Below, piece after piece: positions 26,498 to 37,100 of a stretch of DNA of 43,998 bases. The notes below the pieces were generated by a model. That model saw only the letters and a program-made list of their open reading frames with translations, was not told the origin of the DNA and did no database searches. The position numbers were made by a program, and so were the translations under genes. The DNA lies in contig NZ_LITM01000009.1 of NCBI RefSeq assembly GCF_001275675.1, forward strand, positions 486,126-530,123, given 5' to 3'. Each line of letters starts with the position of its first letter. Positions within the stretch are counted from its first letter, which is position 1. Source of the DNA: Lysinibacillus sp. FJAT-14745 (lineage in GTDB: Bacteria; Bacillota; Bacilli; Bacillales_A; Planococcaceae).

Positions 26498-27502
26498 TTA
26501 TTTACTTTTGACAGATTGTCGATGTTCAATACGATGAGGTAAAATAACCGCTTCGTCCTCAACAGGCTCTTTGTTCATCAATTTTGTCAACAAGCGCATT
26601 GCAACAGCACCGATATCGTACAGTGGTAACGCGACACTCGTTAGCTGTGGACGAACCATGCGTGCTAATTTTGAATTTTCAAAACTGATCACTTCGATAT
26701 CCTCAGGTACATCTTTGCCTGCATCCTGCGCACCATGAATCAATCCAATTGCTAATTCATCACTACCTGCAAAATAAGCAGTTGGAGGATTTTCAAGTGA
26801 GGATAATGTTTCCCAAGCCTCTAAGCCCATATCATAGCTTGATTCCTCTGCAGCGATTAGTGATACATCTATAGGTAAACCTGCGTCTTGTAAGGCTTTT
26901 TTATATGCTTCAAGTTTGAATTTTCCATTAATAGTATACGTAAGCGGACCTGTTACGAAAGCGATTCTCTTATGGCCATTTTGAATGAGTAATGTAATCG
27001 CCTCATATGCTGCTTGGTAATAATCAATGTTAACAGTCGCAATTGTTTGCGATTCATCTACTGAACCCGCAAGCACAATTGGTACAGGTGAATGATCCAT
27101 AGTTTGTTGCATTTTTTCAGTTACTTCATCACTCATCATAACAATGCCGTCAACCTGTTTTCCTAGCATTGTATCCAGTAACTGAAGCTCTTTATCTTCA
27201 TGTTGGTCAGAGTTGGCTAAAATAATATTGTAACGATACATTGTTGCAATATCCTCTACACCACGTGCTAGCTCCGCATAAACATTGTTTGCAATATCCG
27301 GGATAATCACGCCAACTGTTGTTGTTTTCTTACTTGCTAATCCACGCGCTACTGCGTTTGGACGATACTCTAATCGTTCAATTACGTCTAATACTTTTTT
27401 TCGTGTTGCCGGTTTTACGTTTTGATTACCATTGACTACACGAGAGACCGTTGCCATAGAAACATTTGCTTCTCTTGCAACATCATAAATTGTAACAGTC
27501 AT
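26498..27502 (-). CDS. ccpA: Catabolite control protein A
   Basis: The LacI-family master regulator of carbon catabolite control; with HPr-Ser46-P it binds cre sites. Length is 334 residues, as in B. subtilis. The helix-turn-helix is residues 4-23 ([20 protein letters not shown]), followed by the hinge helix NAVARGLAS and a periplasmic-binding-like core starting [14 protein letters not shown] 27502 has GGGAGGC upstream. Monocistronic, with its own terminator. Candidate cre sites in this window precede the alcohol dehydrogenase and acsA. Confidence 0.97.
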   Translation of the reverse strand: MTVTIYDVAREANVSMATVSRVVNGNQNVKPATRKKVLDVIERLEYRPNAVARGLASKKTTTVGVIIPDIANNVYAELARGVEDIATMYRYNIILANSDQHEDKELQLLDTMLGKQVDGIVMMSDEVTEKMQQTMDHSPVPIVLAGSVDESQTIATVNIDYYQAAYEAITLLIQNGHKRIAFVTGPLTYTINGKFKLEAYKKALQDAGLPIDVSLIAAEESSYDMGLEAWETLSSLENPPTAYFAGSDELAIGLIHGAQDAGKDVPEDIEVISFENSKLARMVRPQLTSVALPLYDIGAVAMRLLTKLMNKEPVEDEAVILPHRIEHRQSVKSK

Positions 27503-27536
27503 CGTACGTGCCTCCCTTTTTTCCTTTTATAGCCTT

Positions 27537-27566
27537 ATCATACGATAATTTTTATATTCTTTTCAA
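27537..27566 (-). promoter_or_regulatory. Promoter of ccpA
   Basis: On the minus strand TTGAAA (27566-27561), an 18-base spacer and TATGAT (27542-27537). Confidence 0.5.
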
Positions 27567-27641
27567 GAAGCAGTATGTACATGAAAAGAAAAACCTAGTA
27601 CTAATAGTACTTTTCTAGTCATTATTTTGTCACTATATAGT

Positions 27642-27675
27642 AAACACCGCCTGCCGATTAAAGCAAGCGGTGTTT
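27642..27675 (-). terminator. Terminator of aroA
   Basis: AAACACCGCCTGC (27642-27654) pairs with GCAAGCGGTGTTT (27663-27675) with one mismatch, just after the aroA stop. Confidence 0.8.
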
Positions 27676-27684
27676 ATTAAACAA

Positions 27685-28770
27685 TTATGCATTGATTTCA
27701 TGGCTCTTCATGAAATTTTGTAGTGTTTGGTAGAAAGCATCAAATGTTGGAATATCCATTTGTTGTTGTGAATCAGAAAGTGCTACAGATGGATCTGGAT
27801 GCACCTCTGCCATGACGCCATCAGCTCCAATAGCAATTGCTGCCTTAGCACATGGTAATAGTAAATCACGACGACCTGTTGAATGCGTTACGTCTACAAA
27901 TACTGGTAAATGCGTTTCTTGTTTTAAAATTGGTACAGCAGAAATATCTAATGTGTTACGCGTTGCTTTTTCGTAAGTACGAATACCACGCTCACAAAGA
28001 ATGATGTTCTCATTTCCTTTAGACATAATGTATTCTGCTGCGTGAATGAATTCATCAATTGTCGCTGCTAAGCCTCGTTTTAAAAGGACAGGTTTATTTG
28101 TTGCACCCGCTGCTTTTAATAATTCGAAGTTTTGCATATTACGTGCACCGATTTGGATGACATCGATGTAATCTAATGCTTCCTCTAAATGACCTGGTGT
28201 AACAATTTCCGTAATAACGCCTAAACCGAATTCCTCAGACACACGTTTTAAGATTTTAAGCCCTTCTAATCCAAGACCTTGGAAGTCATATGGAGAAGTA
28301 CGTGGTTTATATGCACCGCCACGAATTAACTTTTCACCTTTTGCTTTAATAGATGCTGCTACTGCTGCTACTTGCTCGTATGATTCTACAGCACAAGGTC
28401 CAAATACGAAAGATGGTTTTCCTTGGCCAATCAGTTCACCATTTACATTAATGACAGTATCTTCTGACTTTTTCTTACGAGATACAAGTAATTCTTTTTT
28501 CTTATCCGCTTCAAGTTGTTTTAAAGCTGTTTTAAAAATTTGCTTAAATATATAATCAACCGTCATTTGGTTTAATGGACCTTGATTGTGTTCTTTAATA
28601 AGATCAAGCATGTGTCGTTCACGTAATGGATCATAGCGATTCACACCTTGTTTTTCTTTAATCTTACCGATTTCATCAACTACTTCTGCACGTTCGTTAA
28701 TTAGACGAAGAATTTCTAAGTTTAAACCGTCAATTTGACTACGTAAGCTTTCTAAATCTTTTTGGCTCAT
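27685..28770 (-). CDS. aroA: Bifunctional chorismate mutase/DAHP synthase
   Basis: Catalyses the first step of the shikimate pathway (PEP plus erythrose 4-phosphate to DAHP); the fused chorismate mutase domain acts mainly as a feedback sensor for chorismate and prephenate in B. subtilis. The 361 residues comprise an AroQ-type helical mutase (about 1-90: R10, R27-like and K40 region) and a class I-beta DAHP synthase from about 105, with GPCAVES at 124-130, [13 protein letters not shown] and the metal-site HSTGRR/E-VHPDP segments. ATG 28770 follows GGAGAGGAG. The name follows Bacillus use; other species use aroA for EPSP synthase. Confidence 0.96.
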   Translation of the reverse strand: MSQKDLESLRSQIDGLNLEILRLINERAEVVDEIGKIKEKQGVNRYDPLRERHMLDLIKEHNQGPLNQMTVDYIFKQIFKTALKQLEADKKKELLVSRKKKSEDTVINVNGELIGQGKPSFVFGPCAVESYEQVAAVAASIKAKGEKLIRGGAYKPRTSPYDFQGLGLEGLKILKRVSEEFGLGVITEIVTPGHLEEALDYIDVIQIGARNMQNFELLKAAGATNKPVLLKRGLAATIDEFIHAAEYIMSKGNENIILCERGIRTYEKATRNTLDISAVPILKQETHLPVFVDVTHSTGRRDLLLPCAKAAIAIGADGVMAEVHPDPSVALSDSQQQMDIPTFDAFYQTLQNFMKSHEINA

Positions 28771-28841
28771 GCTTTCTTGCTCCTCTCCTCATGACAGACA
28801 CTTCCAGAACTCTGAAATGTATGTTACATTTTTAGATATTA

Positions 28842-28875
28842 GCAACATTATAATCAATGTTGCACAGAATGTCAC
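28842..28875 (-). promoter_or_regulatory. aroA promoter overlapped by a palindrome
   Basis: On the minus strand GTGACA (28875-28870), 17 bases, TATAAT (28852-28847). The perfect inverted repeat GCAACATT/AATGTTGC (28842-28849 and 28856-28863) covers the -10 element, so it could be an operator. Confidence 0.6.
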
Positions 28876-28885
28876 GCATTTTTAA

Positions 28886-28922
28886 TTTAGCGCTTCAACT
28901 CGCTAAACTATACAACTATATT
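28886..28922 (+). promoter_or_regulatory. Possible promoter of the FtsA-like gene
   Basis: TTCAAC (28894-28899), 17 bases, TATATT (28917-28922). A perfect TTTAGCG/CGCTAAA hairpin (28886-28907) overlaps the -35. Confidence 0.35.
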
Positions 28923-28951
28923 AACATATTACGAGAAAGGAAGCGAGTACA

Positions 28952-31117
28952 TTGAGTTCAAAATTATTTGCACTTGATATCGGTACACGTTCTGTAGTAG
29001 GCATTATTTTAGCTGAAGATAATGACCGCTTTCACGTGGAGGACATCTTAGTAAAAGAACATAAAGAACGCGCCATGGTTGATGGTCAAATACATAATGT
29101 CATGTATGTGGCAGATTTAATCAATGAAATTAAACATGAACTTGAAGAGAAGCATGGTCCTTTAACTAAAGTGAGTGTCGCTGCGGCTGGTCGCTCATTG
29201 AAAACAGAACAAGCAAGCGTGGCGATCAATATACGTAATCGACCTATTTTTACGGAAGAAGATATAAGTCGTTTAGAACTGCAAGCTGTTCAACAGGCAC
29301 AGCAACAGCTCCTTCAACACAAAGAAGACGCTAAAATAAGTCACTATTATTGTGTTGGTTATTCTGTTTTATACTACCGTTTAGATGGCGAAGAAATTGG
29401 TAGCCTACTCGATCAGCAAGGAGATGAAGCACAAATTGAAGTTATTGCTACGTTCTTGCCACGAGTTGTCGTAGAATCACTTATAGCGGCTCTTAAACGC
29501 GCGGATTTAGAAATGGATGCACTAACATTAGAACCTATTGCAGCTATTAATGTACTTATCCCCCCAACAATGCGTCGTTTAAATGTGGCGCTTGTTGATA
29601 TTGGTGCTGGTACATCTGATATTGCCATTACTGATAAAAGTACTGTTGTCGCATATGGTATGGTACCAACAGCTGGTGATGAAATAACAGAGGCTTTAAG
29701 TGACCACTACTTACTCGACTTCCCAGTTGCCGAAAAAGCGAAACGTCAACTGCAAACAGAAGAAGAAATTTTAATTCAAGATATTTTAGGCTTTGATCAA
29801 TTTTATCCGAAAGAAGATGTTCTTCAAGCAATTGATCCTGCTGTTAAGCAACTGGCAAAAGCCATTGGGGAAGAAATTTTGCGTCTTAATAATCGCATAG
29901 CTCCTAAGGCGGTAATGCTTGTTGGTGGAGGTAGCTTAACACCAAATCTTACAACCGAACTTGGGTTAGTACTAGATTTACCTGCCAATCGCATTGCCGT
30001 TCGAGGGATTGACGCCATTCAAAACTTAACGAAGGAAGATCATATTAAAGCATCTCCTGAATTGGTGACCCCAATCGGTATTGCCATCGCAGCAAAAAAA
30101 ATGCCTATTCAATATATGAGCCTAACAGTCAATGAACAAGTCGTTCGCCTTTTTGAATTAAAGGAAATGACCGTTGCCGATGCATTTTTAGCAGCCAATA
30201 TTCGAGCAAAGCAGTTATATGGAAAACCAGGACATGGATTATCAGTGAATGTCAATGGACAAGATATTTTCATCCCTGGTGGTCACGGTCAACCGGCGGA
30301 AATTTTAGTGAATGGTCATCAGGCATCCACAAAAACAATGATTAAAACAGGCGATGCCATCCAGTTAATTGAAGGCCAAGACGGTCAGCCAGCGATTGCT
30401 ACAGTGAGAGATATTGTAGATGATGCTTCGATTAAAACCATTACAATTCAACATACAAAATATGTAATTGAACCACAAATAACTGTTAGTGGTTCCCCTG
30501 CATCACTCGATAGTGCTTTAAATGATCGAGATGTTGTGATGTTTGAAATAGCCGAAACAGTCGAGGATGTATTTAAGCTCACAAATAATTGGGAGTTATT
30601 AAAACAATTTGAGTCCTTTTATATTCAAGTGGACGGAAAGCCACTTTATTTACCAGAGTTTTCAGCCCATTTAATGATGAATGGTAAACCATCAAAAATG
30701 TCATATGCTGTACAAGATAGTGATGTTATTACGTTTCAGCAACAATCATTTCCTACTGTTCAACGGATTGCTGACCAAATGAATGTTTTACTTGAGGATA
30801 AAATCATCATACACTTTCAAAACGAAGTGTTAGAGCTGAAGAAGATGGCCAACGAAGTTCTCGTTAATCATGTAGTAGTTTCACCTCTTTCAACCGTTCC
30901 AAATGGAGCAATAATTTCATTTAAAGAAAAAGACCGAAGTCGTTGGATATATCAAGATGTGTTCCGCTTCTCTAATTGGCAACTACCTACTACATTTAAA
31001 GGTAATTTTACAATTTTACGAAATGGTCAACCGGCAAGCTTCGATATGGAGATTTTCGGCGGGGATAAATTAGAGATTTTACTAGAAATAGCGCCTATAT
31101 CTGAACAAATGCGCTAA
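28952..31117 (+). CDS. FtsA/PilM-like actin-fold protein with five C-terminal repeats
   Basis: A 721-residue protein. Residues 1-385 are FtsA-like: phosphate 1 LDIGTRSVVGII (8-19), an SHS2-type insert (about 72-180), phosphate 2 VDIGAGTSDIAI (215-226) and adenosine motif MLVGGGSLTPN (322-332). The rest is not FtsA: five units carry a hydrophobic-VNG-x2-A-S core then G/S-D (451-468, 510-527, 574-591, 636-652, 688-705), like beta-grasp folds. No membrane segment or FtsA C-terminal amphipathic helix is visible. The start is TTG with AAAGGAAG upstream. It is divergent from aroA and not near ftsZ, so a role in division is only inference. Confidence 0.85.
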   Translation: MSSKLFALDIGTRSVVGIILAEDNDRFHVEDILVKEHKERAMVDGQIHNVMYVADLINEIKHELEEKHGPLTKVSVAAAGRSLKTEQASVAINIRNRPIFTEEDISRLELQAVQQAQQQLLQHKEDAKISHYYCVGYSVLYYRLDGEEIGSLLDQQGDEAQIEVIATFLPRVVVESLIAALKRADLEMDALTLEPIAAINVLIPPTMRRLNVALVDIGAGTSDIAITDKSTVVAYGMVPTAGDEITEALSDHYLLDFPVAEKAKRQLQTEEEILIQDILGFDQFYPKEDVLQAIDPAVKQLAKAIGEEILRLNNRIAPKAVMLVGGGSLTPNLTTELGLVLDLPANRIAVRGIDAIQNLTKEDHIKASPELVTPIGIAIAAKKMPIQYMSLTVNEQVVRLFELKEMTVADAFLAANIRAKQLYGKPGHGLSVNVNGQDIFIPGGHGQPAEILVNGHQASTKTMIKTGDAIQLIEGQDGQPAIATVRDIVDDASIKTITIQHTKYVIEPQITVSGSPASLDSALNDRDVVMFEIAETVEDVFKLTNNWELLKQFESFYIQVDGKPLYLPEFSAHLMMNGKPSKMSYAVQDSDVITFQQQSFPTVQRIADQMNVLLEDKIIIHFQNEVLELKKMANEVLVNHVVVSPLSTVPNGAIISFKEKDRSRWIYQDVFRFSNWQLPTTFKGNFTILRNGQPASFDMEIFGGDKLEILLEIAPISEQMR

Positions 31118-31250
31118 AGCGCTCGTTTACATCCGACAAGCGCTGGAGAGCCCGAAGCAAAAGTAAACGCTCCACCACTTTTGCCCGAGGGATCGAAGCG
31201 ACCTCGAGGATGTAGCGTTTTAGCCTAGACGACGACTTTGCTCTAGTTTA
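31118..31250. repeat. Structured intergenic element (third type)
   Basis: GC-rich block unlike its surroundings. It contains GCAAAAGT/ACTTTTGC (31157-31164 and 31177-31184, 12-base loop) and an outer TACATCC/GGATGTA pair (about 31127-31133 and 31210-31216). It ends near GTAGCGTTTTAGCCTAGACG. The TTTTAGCCT end resembles the second repeat family. No protein is evident. Confidence 0.4.
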
Positions 31251-31288
31251 TCCACAGGCAAAAAATCCATAGTTTCCTTAACAATAAA

Positions 31289-31334
31289 AAAAGGGATACG
31301 TTACATCTATGATAAGATGTAGCGTATCCCTTTT
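31289..31334. terminator. Bidirectional terminator, FtsA-like gene/ytxH
   Basis: A 20-bp stem with one G-U pair: the arm at 31289-31308 (AAAAGGGATACGTTACATCT) pairs with 31315-31334. It sits between convergent genes. Confidence 0.9.
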
Positions 31335-31339
31335 ATCTA

Positions 31340-31840
31340 TTATGCGCGAACTTCTTCACTTTTTTCTTCAGCTTGTTCCTTTTTTTCACTAGCATCCTCT
31401 GCTTTAGGCTCCTCACTAGGGATGAAATCCTCCAGTGGCTCTTCACCCTCAAAAGAAACAGTACCATCGTCAAAAACAGTTGGTGCTTTTGCTGATTTTA
31501 ATGTTTTTACTTTCTCTACTAATTGTGTAGATTGTTCTTGAATTTGTTTAGATAATTGAACCGTTTTATCTTTTGCAGTTGTCGAGAAATCTGCACTCTT
31601 ATCTTTTAAGTTAACAGCTTGTACTGCTACATCACTACGTAAATCTTTCCCTGATTTTGGAGCTAGTAATAAACCTGCTGCTGCACCTACTATACCCCCA
31701 ACTAATGCGCCAATAACAAAATCCTTCATGTTCACTCGCTCCTCTTCATAGATCGATTCTTGCGGTTGATAAAGCTGTGGCAATGAACTTTCTAGTTGTT
31801 GTTCCTTCACTTCATTATAATTTGGCTTTTGAGTTGTCAT
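31340..31840 (-). CDS. ytxH: YtxH-domain membrane-associated protein
   Basis: A 166-residue protein with one glycine-rich hydrophobic segment (about residues 40-60: FVIGALVGGIVGAAAGLLLA followed by PKSGK), the YtxH hallmark. It then has a long charged helical region and an acidic Glu/Lys tail. The start is ATG 31840 with GGGGAGG nine bases upstream; ATG 31858 overlaps that RBS. An extra N-terminal 37 residues precede the point where B. subtilis YtxH starts, so the ATG before KDFVIG (near 31729) is an alternative. It follows ytxG, as in the B. subtilis general-stress operon, but ytxJ is missing. The function is unknown. Confidence 0.85.
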   Translation of the reverse strand: MTTQKPNYNEVKEQQLESSLPQLYQPQESIYEEERVNMKDFVIGALVGGIVGAAAGLLLAPKSGKDLRSDVAVQAVNLKDKSADFSTTAKDKTVQLSKQIQEQSTQLVEKVKTLKSAKAPTVFDDGTVSFEGEEPLEDFIPSEEPKAEDASEKKEQAEEKSEEVRA

Positions 31841-31974
31841 GCAACAATTCCTCCCCATCTTATTATCTAATTTGCTTAGATTGGTTGTCCATCTGCTTTC
31901 GCGGATGCATTCTTCAACATATGCCTAAGACTTTATATTTATTCCGTTGACATTTAATGTCTACCGAACAATAA

Positions 31975-32481
31975 TTATTTTTTTCGGCCCCATTTTCTTT
32001 TCGACTTTTCCGACTGCTCTGATTCAGAAGAATAAACATCTTCTTGAACCACCTCATTGGCCTGATCGATAATTTTGCGTTTCTTCCACTTATCTGCAAT
32101 ACCCATTGCGACATTGCTCCATTGAACAACTTGTGCAATTTTTTCTTCATTTTGTTCCACACTATTTGAAATTGAAGAAGTAATTTGCTGTACAGATGTA
32201 TTTAAACCATTTACAGAGTCGCCAATTCCTTTGACTGCATGAACAACAGAATTTAACTGTTCGGATTTTTCTTGAATATCCTCTGCCAAGCTATTTGTTT
32301 TGGAAAGTAAAGAAGTCGTTTCACGTGTTATCCCTTCCATTTGTCCTTCAATACCCGATAATGTTTTTGCTAAACTGTTAAGGATTGGTTTGAGCGAAAA
32401 TAATGTCATGCCAACGCTCACACAAAAAATTAAAAAACCGATTGCTGCAATGATTGCTGCAATATACAAAATAACTTCCAT
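31975..32481 (-). CDS. ytxG: DUF948 membrane protein YtxG
   Basis: A 168-residue protein: one N-terminal membrane helix (about 4-30, ILYIAAIIAAIGFLIF), then a long coiled coil (about 35-120) rich in Ser, Thr, Asn and Gln with heptad spacing, and a basic tail ending KWGRKK. This is the DUF948 layout. ATG 32481 has GGAGG about 8 bases upstream. It lies between murC and ytxH on the same strand. In B. subtilis ytxGHJ is a stress-induced operon; the activity is unknown. Confidence 0.88.
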   Translation of the reverse strand: MEVILYIAAIIAAIGFLIFCVSVGMTLFSLKPILNSLAKTLSGIEGQMEGITRETTSLLSKTNSLAEDIQEKSEQLNSVVHAVKGIGDSVNGLNTSVQQITSSISNSVEQNEEKIAQVVQWSNVAMGIADKWKKRKIIDQANEVVQEDVYSSESEQSEKSKRKWGRKK

Positions 32482-32564
32482 AACTAGACCTCCTGCAAGT
32501 AAAAATTCTCTTTACTATTACTTTCCTTATTTTCGACAAAAAAAACTGAATTCCTTCTCATTTT

Positions 32565-32602
32565 GAGAAAAAACAGCTTATTCCTTACGGACTAAGCTGT
32601 TT
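32565..32602 (-). terminator. Terminator of murC, overlapping its stop codon
   Basis: AAACAGCTTA (32571-32580) pairs with TAAGCTGTTT (32593-32602). The right arm includes the last codons and stop of murC, and on the minus strand six T follow. Confidence 0.8.
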
Positions 32603-33905
32603 CGTTGTTTTTTAGCACGTCTTCAAAAGCATCTTGGAATTTATGAACATCGCCTGCGCCCATAAATAAAAATACTGCGCTCTTATGCTTTGTTAACACT
32701 TCAATTCCTTCAGTGGTAATCACTGCACTGCCTTCAATTAAAGTTGCTAAATCTTGGATTGAAAGTGCGCCTTGTGTTTCCCTTGCAGAACCAAAAATAT
32801 CACATAAGTATGCTGTATCTGCAAGACTTAGACTATCCGCAAAATCCTGTAAAAAAGCTTGTGTACGTGTAAATGTATGTGGTTGGAAAATAGCTACTAA
32901 CTCACGATCCGGAAATTTTTGTCGTGCCGATTGAATCGTTGCACGGATTTCAGTTGGATGGTGTGCGTAGTCATCTATTAAAACATTATTCCCAATATCC
33001 GTTTCTGTAAAACGTCTTTTTACACCTTTGTATGTGTTTAAACGTTCTTGAACGATGTCTGGTGAAATACCTTCATATTGGCAAAGTGTAATAACAGCTA
33101 AAGTATTTAATACCGCATGATCTCCAAACAATGGGATAAAGAAAGTACTATAAAATTCATTGCGGACAAATACATCAAATTTTGTACCCTTTGTTGTTTT
33201 TTCAACATTACGAGCCTCAAAATCATTTTCAGCTCCAAATCCATAATAAACAACAGGTACTTTCGCTTGAATACGTTGTAGATGTTCATCATCACCGCAA
33301 GCAATAATTGCTTTTTTAACTTGTAATGCTAATGATTGAAAGGCTGAATAAACATCCTCTATGTTTGCAAAGTAGTCTGGATGGTCAAAATCAATATTAG
33401 TCATTACCGCGTAATCAGGATTATAAGCTAAAAAGTGTCGACGGTATTCACATGCTTCCATCACAAAGAAGTCAGCACTTTCATGTCCAGCTCCTGTTCC
33501 ATCTCCAATTAAATAAGAAGTTGGTTTATAACCTCCTACAACATGAGCCATTAAGCCTGTCGTAGATGTTTTACCATGCGCACCCGTAATGGCAATCGAC
33601 GTATAATTACCGATATATTCACCTAAAAATTTATGGTAGCGAATAACTTCTACACCGATTTCACGAGCACGCTCTAATTCAGGATGGTCATCAGGAAATG
33701 CATTCCCTGCAATAACTGTCATACCTTCTTTAATATTATCTGCATTAAATGTAAAAATTGGAATATTACGCTCACGTAACGGCTGTTCCGTGAAGAAATA
33801 TTTTTCAACATCTGAGCCCTGTACTTGTTCACCAGCATCAAATAAGATTTGTGCAAGTGAACTCATGCCAGAACCTTTAATGCCTGTGAAATGAAAAACT
33901 GTCAT
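32592..33905 (-). CDS. murC: UDP-N-acetylmuramate--L-alanine ligase
   Basis: Adds L-alanine to UDP-MurNAc, the first amino acid of the peptidoglycan stem. The 437-residue protein starts with a Rossmann-like UDP-binding domain ([16 protein letters not shown]), then the Mur ligase ATP loop [10 protein letters not shown] at 108-117, the [10 protein letters not shown] magnesium/ATP segment and the C-terminal domain with [13 protein letters not shown] 33905 has a G-rich stretch as RBS. It lies next to sftA and ytxG, as in B. subtilis, and works upstream of the PBP and the D-aspartate ligase candidate in wall synthesis. Confidence 0.97.
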   Translation of the reverse strand: MTVFHFTGIKGSGMSSLAQILFDAGEQVQGSDVEKYFFTEQPLRERNIPIFTFNADNIKEGMTVIAGNAFPDDHPELERAREIGVEVIRYHKFLGEYIGNYTSIAITGAHGKTSTTGLMAHVVGGYKPTSYLIGDGTGAGHESADFFVMEACEYRRHFLAYNPDYAVMTNIDFDHPDYFANIEDVYSAFQSLALQVKKAIIACGDDEHLQRIQAKVPVVYYGFGAENDFEARNVEKTTKGTKFDVFVRNEFYSTFFIPLFGDHAVLNTLAVITLCQYEGISPDIVQERLNTYKGVKRRFTETDIGNNVLIDDYAHHPTEIRATIQSARQKFPDRELVAIFQPHTFTRTQAFLQDFADSLSLADTAYLCDIFGSARETQGALSIQDLATLIEGSAVITTEGIEVLTKHKSAVFLFMGAGDVHKFQDAFEDVLKNNETA

Positions 33906-34132
33906 TAATTAAACCCCCCGGGAATTCAATATCCCTTCTATCATCTATTAGGTGTATCGTATTTTCCACTAATTATTAGGTATTAATACCTTTGCAAGTA
34001 CTAAAAAATACGTACTAATCATCATATAACGTCTATTATAGCACTATTTATGCACAAGGATAAATGTGTAACTTTTCTAAAAATACTAATTTTGACGTGA
34101 ATAAGATAATCTATACGAAAACAATGTAATTC

Positions 34133-37100
34133 TTATTCAAACATAGCAATTAAATCTTCTTCTGTAATGTAACTTTCTCGTGGTTTACTGCCACGTGCCT
34201 CAGACACAAAGCCATGCGATTCCAACATATCGATTAAACGAGCAGCACGATTATAGCCAATATGGTATTTGCGCTGAATTAAGGAAGTAGAGGCTCCTCC
34301 CTGCTCATAGACAAATCGACATACATCCTCGAACAGTTCATCTTGCTCCGCGGAAACCTCCGTCTTCTTTAAAAGTTCCTCTTGATCGAATATATAATCA
34401 GGCTCTCCTTGCTCACGAACATGCTCAATGATCGCTTCAATTTCATCATCTGTCACAAATGTTCCCTGCAAACGCACCGGAGCAGACATACCATTACCTA
34501 AATATAACATATCGCCTCGTCCAAGCAATCTTTCTGCACCTTGCGCATCTAAAATTGTACGTGAATCGATTTGTGAAGATACCGCAAAAGCAATACGTGT
34601 AGGAATATTTGATTTAATAAGGCCTGTAATAACGTCAACAGACGGTCTTTGAGTTGCAACAATTAAATGGATACCACAAGCACGTGCCTTTTGCGCAATA
34701 CGACAAATTGCCTCCTCAACATCGGCAGGAGACATCATCATTAAATCTGCCAATTCATCAATGACAATTAAAATATACGGTAATTTTAAGCTATGTTCAT
34801 TATTTTTATCCGCAATTGCATTATAACGTGTAATATCACGTGCACCTGCATGCGCAAATAACTGATAACGACGCTCCATTTCCTCCACTGCCCATTTCAG
34901 TGCGGCTGTAGCAGCCTTCACATCTGTAATGACTGGGCTAACTAAATGTGGAATATGATTAAACGGTGCTAATTCTACCATTTTAGGATCGATAAGCATC
35001 AGCTTTAATTCATGTGGTGCAGCTTTATATAATAAACTAACCAAAATCGAATTGATACAAACCGATTTACCAGAACCTGTAGCTCCGGCAATTAAGCCAT
35101 GTGGCATTTTTCGTAAATCAATGGTTACTGGCTTCCCTGTTAAATCCAGACCCAATGCTGCTTCTAACGGTGAATCTGACTCGAGGAAAGAAGGACTATT
35201 TGTCACTTCTGATAATCGAACAGCGCGAGATACACGGTTCGGTATCTCAATGCCAATTGAGCTCTTCCCAGGAATCGGAGCTTGGATGCGGATGTCTTTC
35301 GCTGCCAGTGCAAGTTTCAAATCATCTGCTAGATTGCGGATTTTGCTAACCTTCGTACCATGACTCACTGTTATTTCAAATTGTGTCACGGCAGGTCCTT
35401 GCATAATGGATTCTATTTGAGCTGAGACTTGGAAATAAGACAAAGCTTCGACCAATGTATCTCCCTGTTGCTCCATCCACTCAGTATCTTGTGTTTTTTC
35501 CTCAGGTGGCTCTAAAAACTCATCATCTGGCTTTTGATACACATGAACAGGTTTTCGAGGTATTTCCATTACTTGTTCTTCCACCAATGTTTCTTCTAAT
35601 ACGGGAGATTGCTCTGGATATTCTCCTGTGTCAACAGACTTCTCGGGAATAACTACATGTTCGTTTTCGGTAGTAAGCTCCTGTTCAGTAGTTGTTTCTA
35701 CTTCCATTTCGGTAGTTGCTGAAATTTCGTCGAAACTCTCGATATCAATTACTGTCTTTTCTAATGTCGAAACGTTGGACATCGATGTTACTGGTGCCAT
35801 CGTAATGACTGATATACTCTCTGTTGCAGCATTGAATGGGGCAATATTTTGATCAGAACCCTCGTTTTCCTCCGTCGATTGTGGTGCTATTTTATTGTCC
35901 GTCTCTAACTCACTAATCTCTAAATCTATTGATTGTTGAAATTCTTTATCGGATTGCACTAATTGATGGTCTGCCTCCAAATTAATAAGCTCAGAAGAAG
36001 GCTCCTGTTCCTCTTGACCTTTTTCAACATTTGTTGGTGTCGACTTTGTATTTTTAAATTGCTTTTGTTGGACTCTCCATTTTTCTTTATCAGTTTTTAG
36101 CATTAAAACATTAAATGGAATGCCACTTTTTTCTTTCTTTTCAATAGGTTGTTGTTCTAAAGATTGTGAAGATTGTTCTTGCAATAAACCTTGCACATCG
36201 TCTTCATTCATTGAAGGCTGGACTACTGTAACTTCACCAATGTGGATGGTAGAATTTTCGATTTGCAATTGTTCTACAACTACTTCTTTTACACGGATTT
36301 CTGATTGATCAGCTGAAAGTTGTTCAACATTCAGCTCATGTTGAACGGCTTCTTTCACTTGGTTTTCAAATTCTACGGCGAAAGAAGTTGTTTCCAGCAC
36401 AGGTAATTCCGACTTCGTTTTATCACTAGGATGATCTGTTTCGTCCATTAATTGATCATCAAAAGTAATCGGTTGCTTTGCTGATGCTTCAATTGATTTA
36501 GGAATTTCAAGCTGTTCAGGTCCATCTTTCTGAACTGCGCAAATAGGCTCTCTTTCTTCTAGTATATTTTCAATAGCCTCATTTGTTGTCGCTTCTTTTA
36601 AAGACTTAGATGCAGTAGATATTTCTAACTCTTTTTTGTCGTGCACTTCCTGCCGTTTCTCTAATAACTGTTCAATTGGGCTCGGCTTAGCAAAACCATA
36701 GACTGGTGACGGAACATCAGTTGGTACAAAACGCTTGCGATTTTCAGGTAAACCACTTTCATCTGTCTTTTCTACTTGATAATTCGAAGCTTTATGCGAA
36801 GTCGGTAGCTCGTTTTGCGCATCTCGAAAAACAAGTCTTGCTTTTGAACGATTCTCCTGTTCAGGCTGACTTCGTGTAATCGTCGTTCTACCGGTTCTCT
36901 TCGTTCGATTTGCTAATAGTTCTCGAATGCCTGAAACCTCAATATCATAAACACTCGAATCCACAATATGATTATTTAAATGCCTCGGTAGCGATAAATC
37001 TTCAATTTGTCCGGAGTATGCATCGTCCTTTTGATTGAATGCTTCTTTTGATGATGGTGTTGATGGTGGAGCTGAAAATTCCTCATCCTCAATTAACGGA

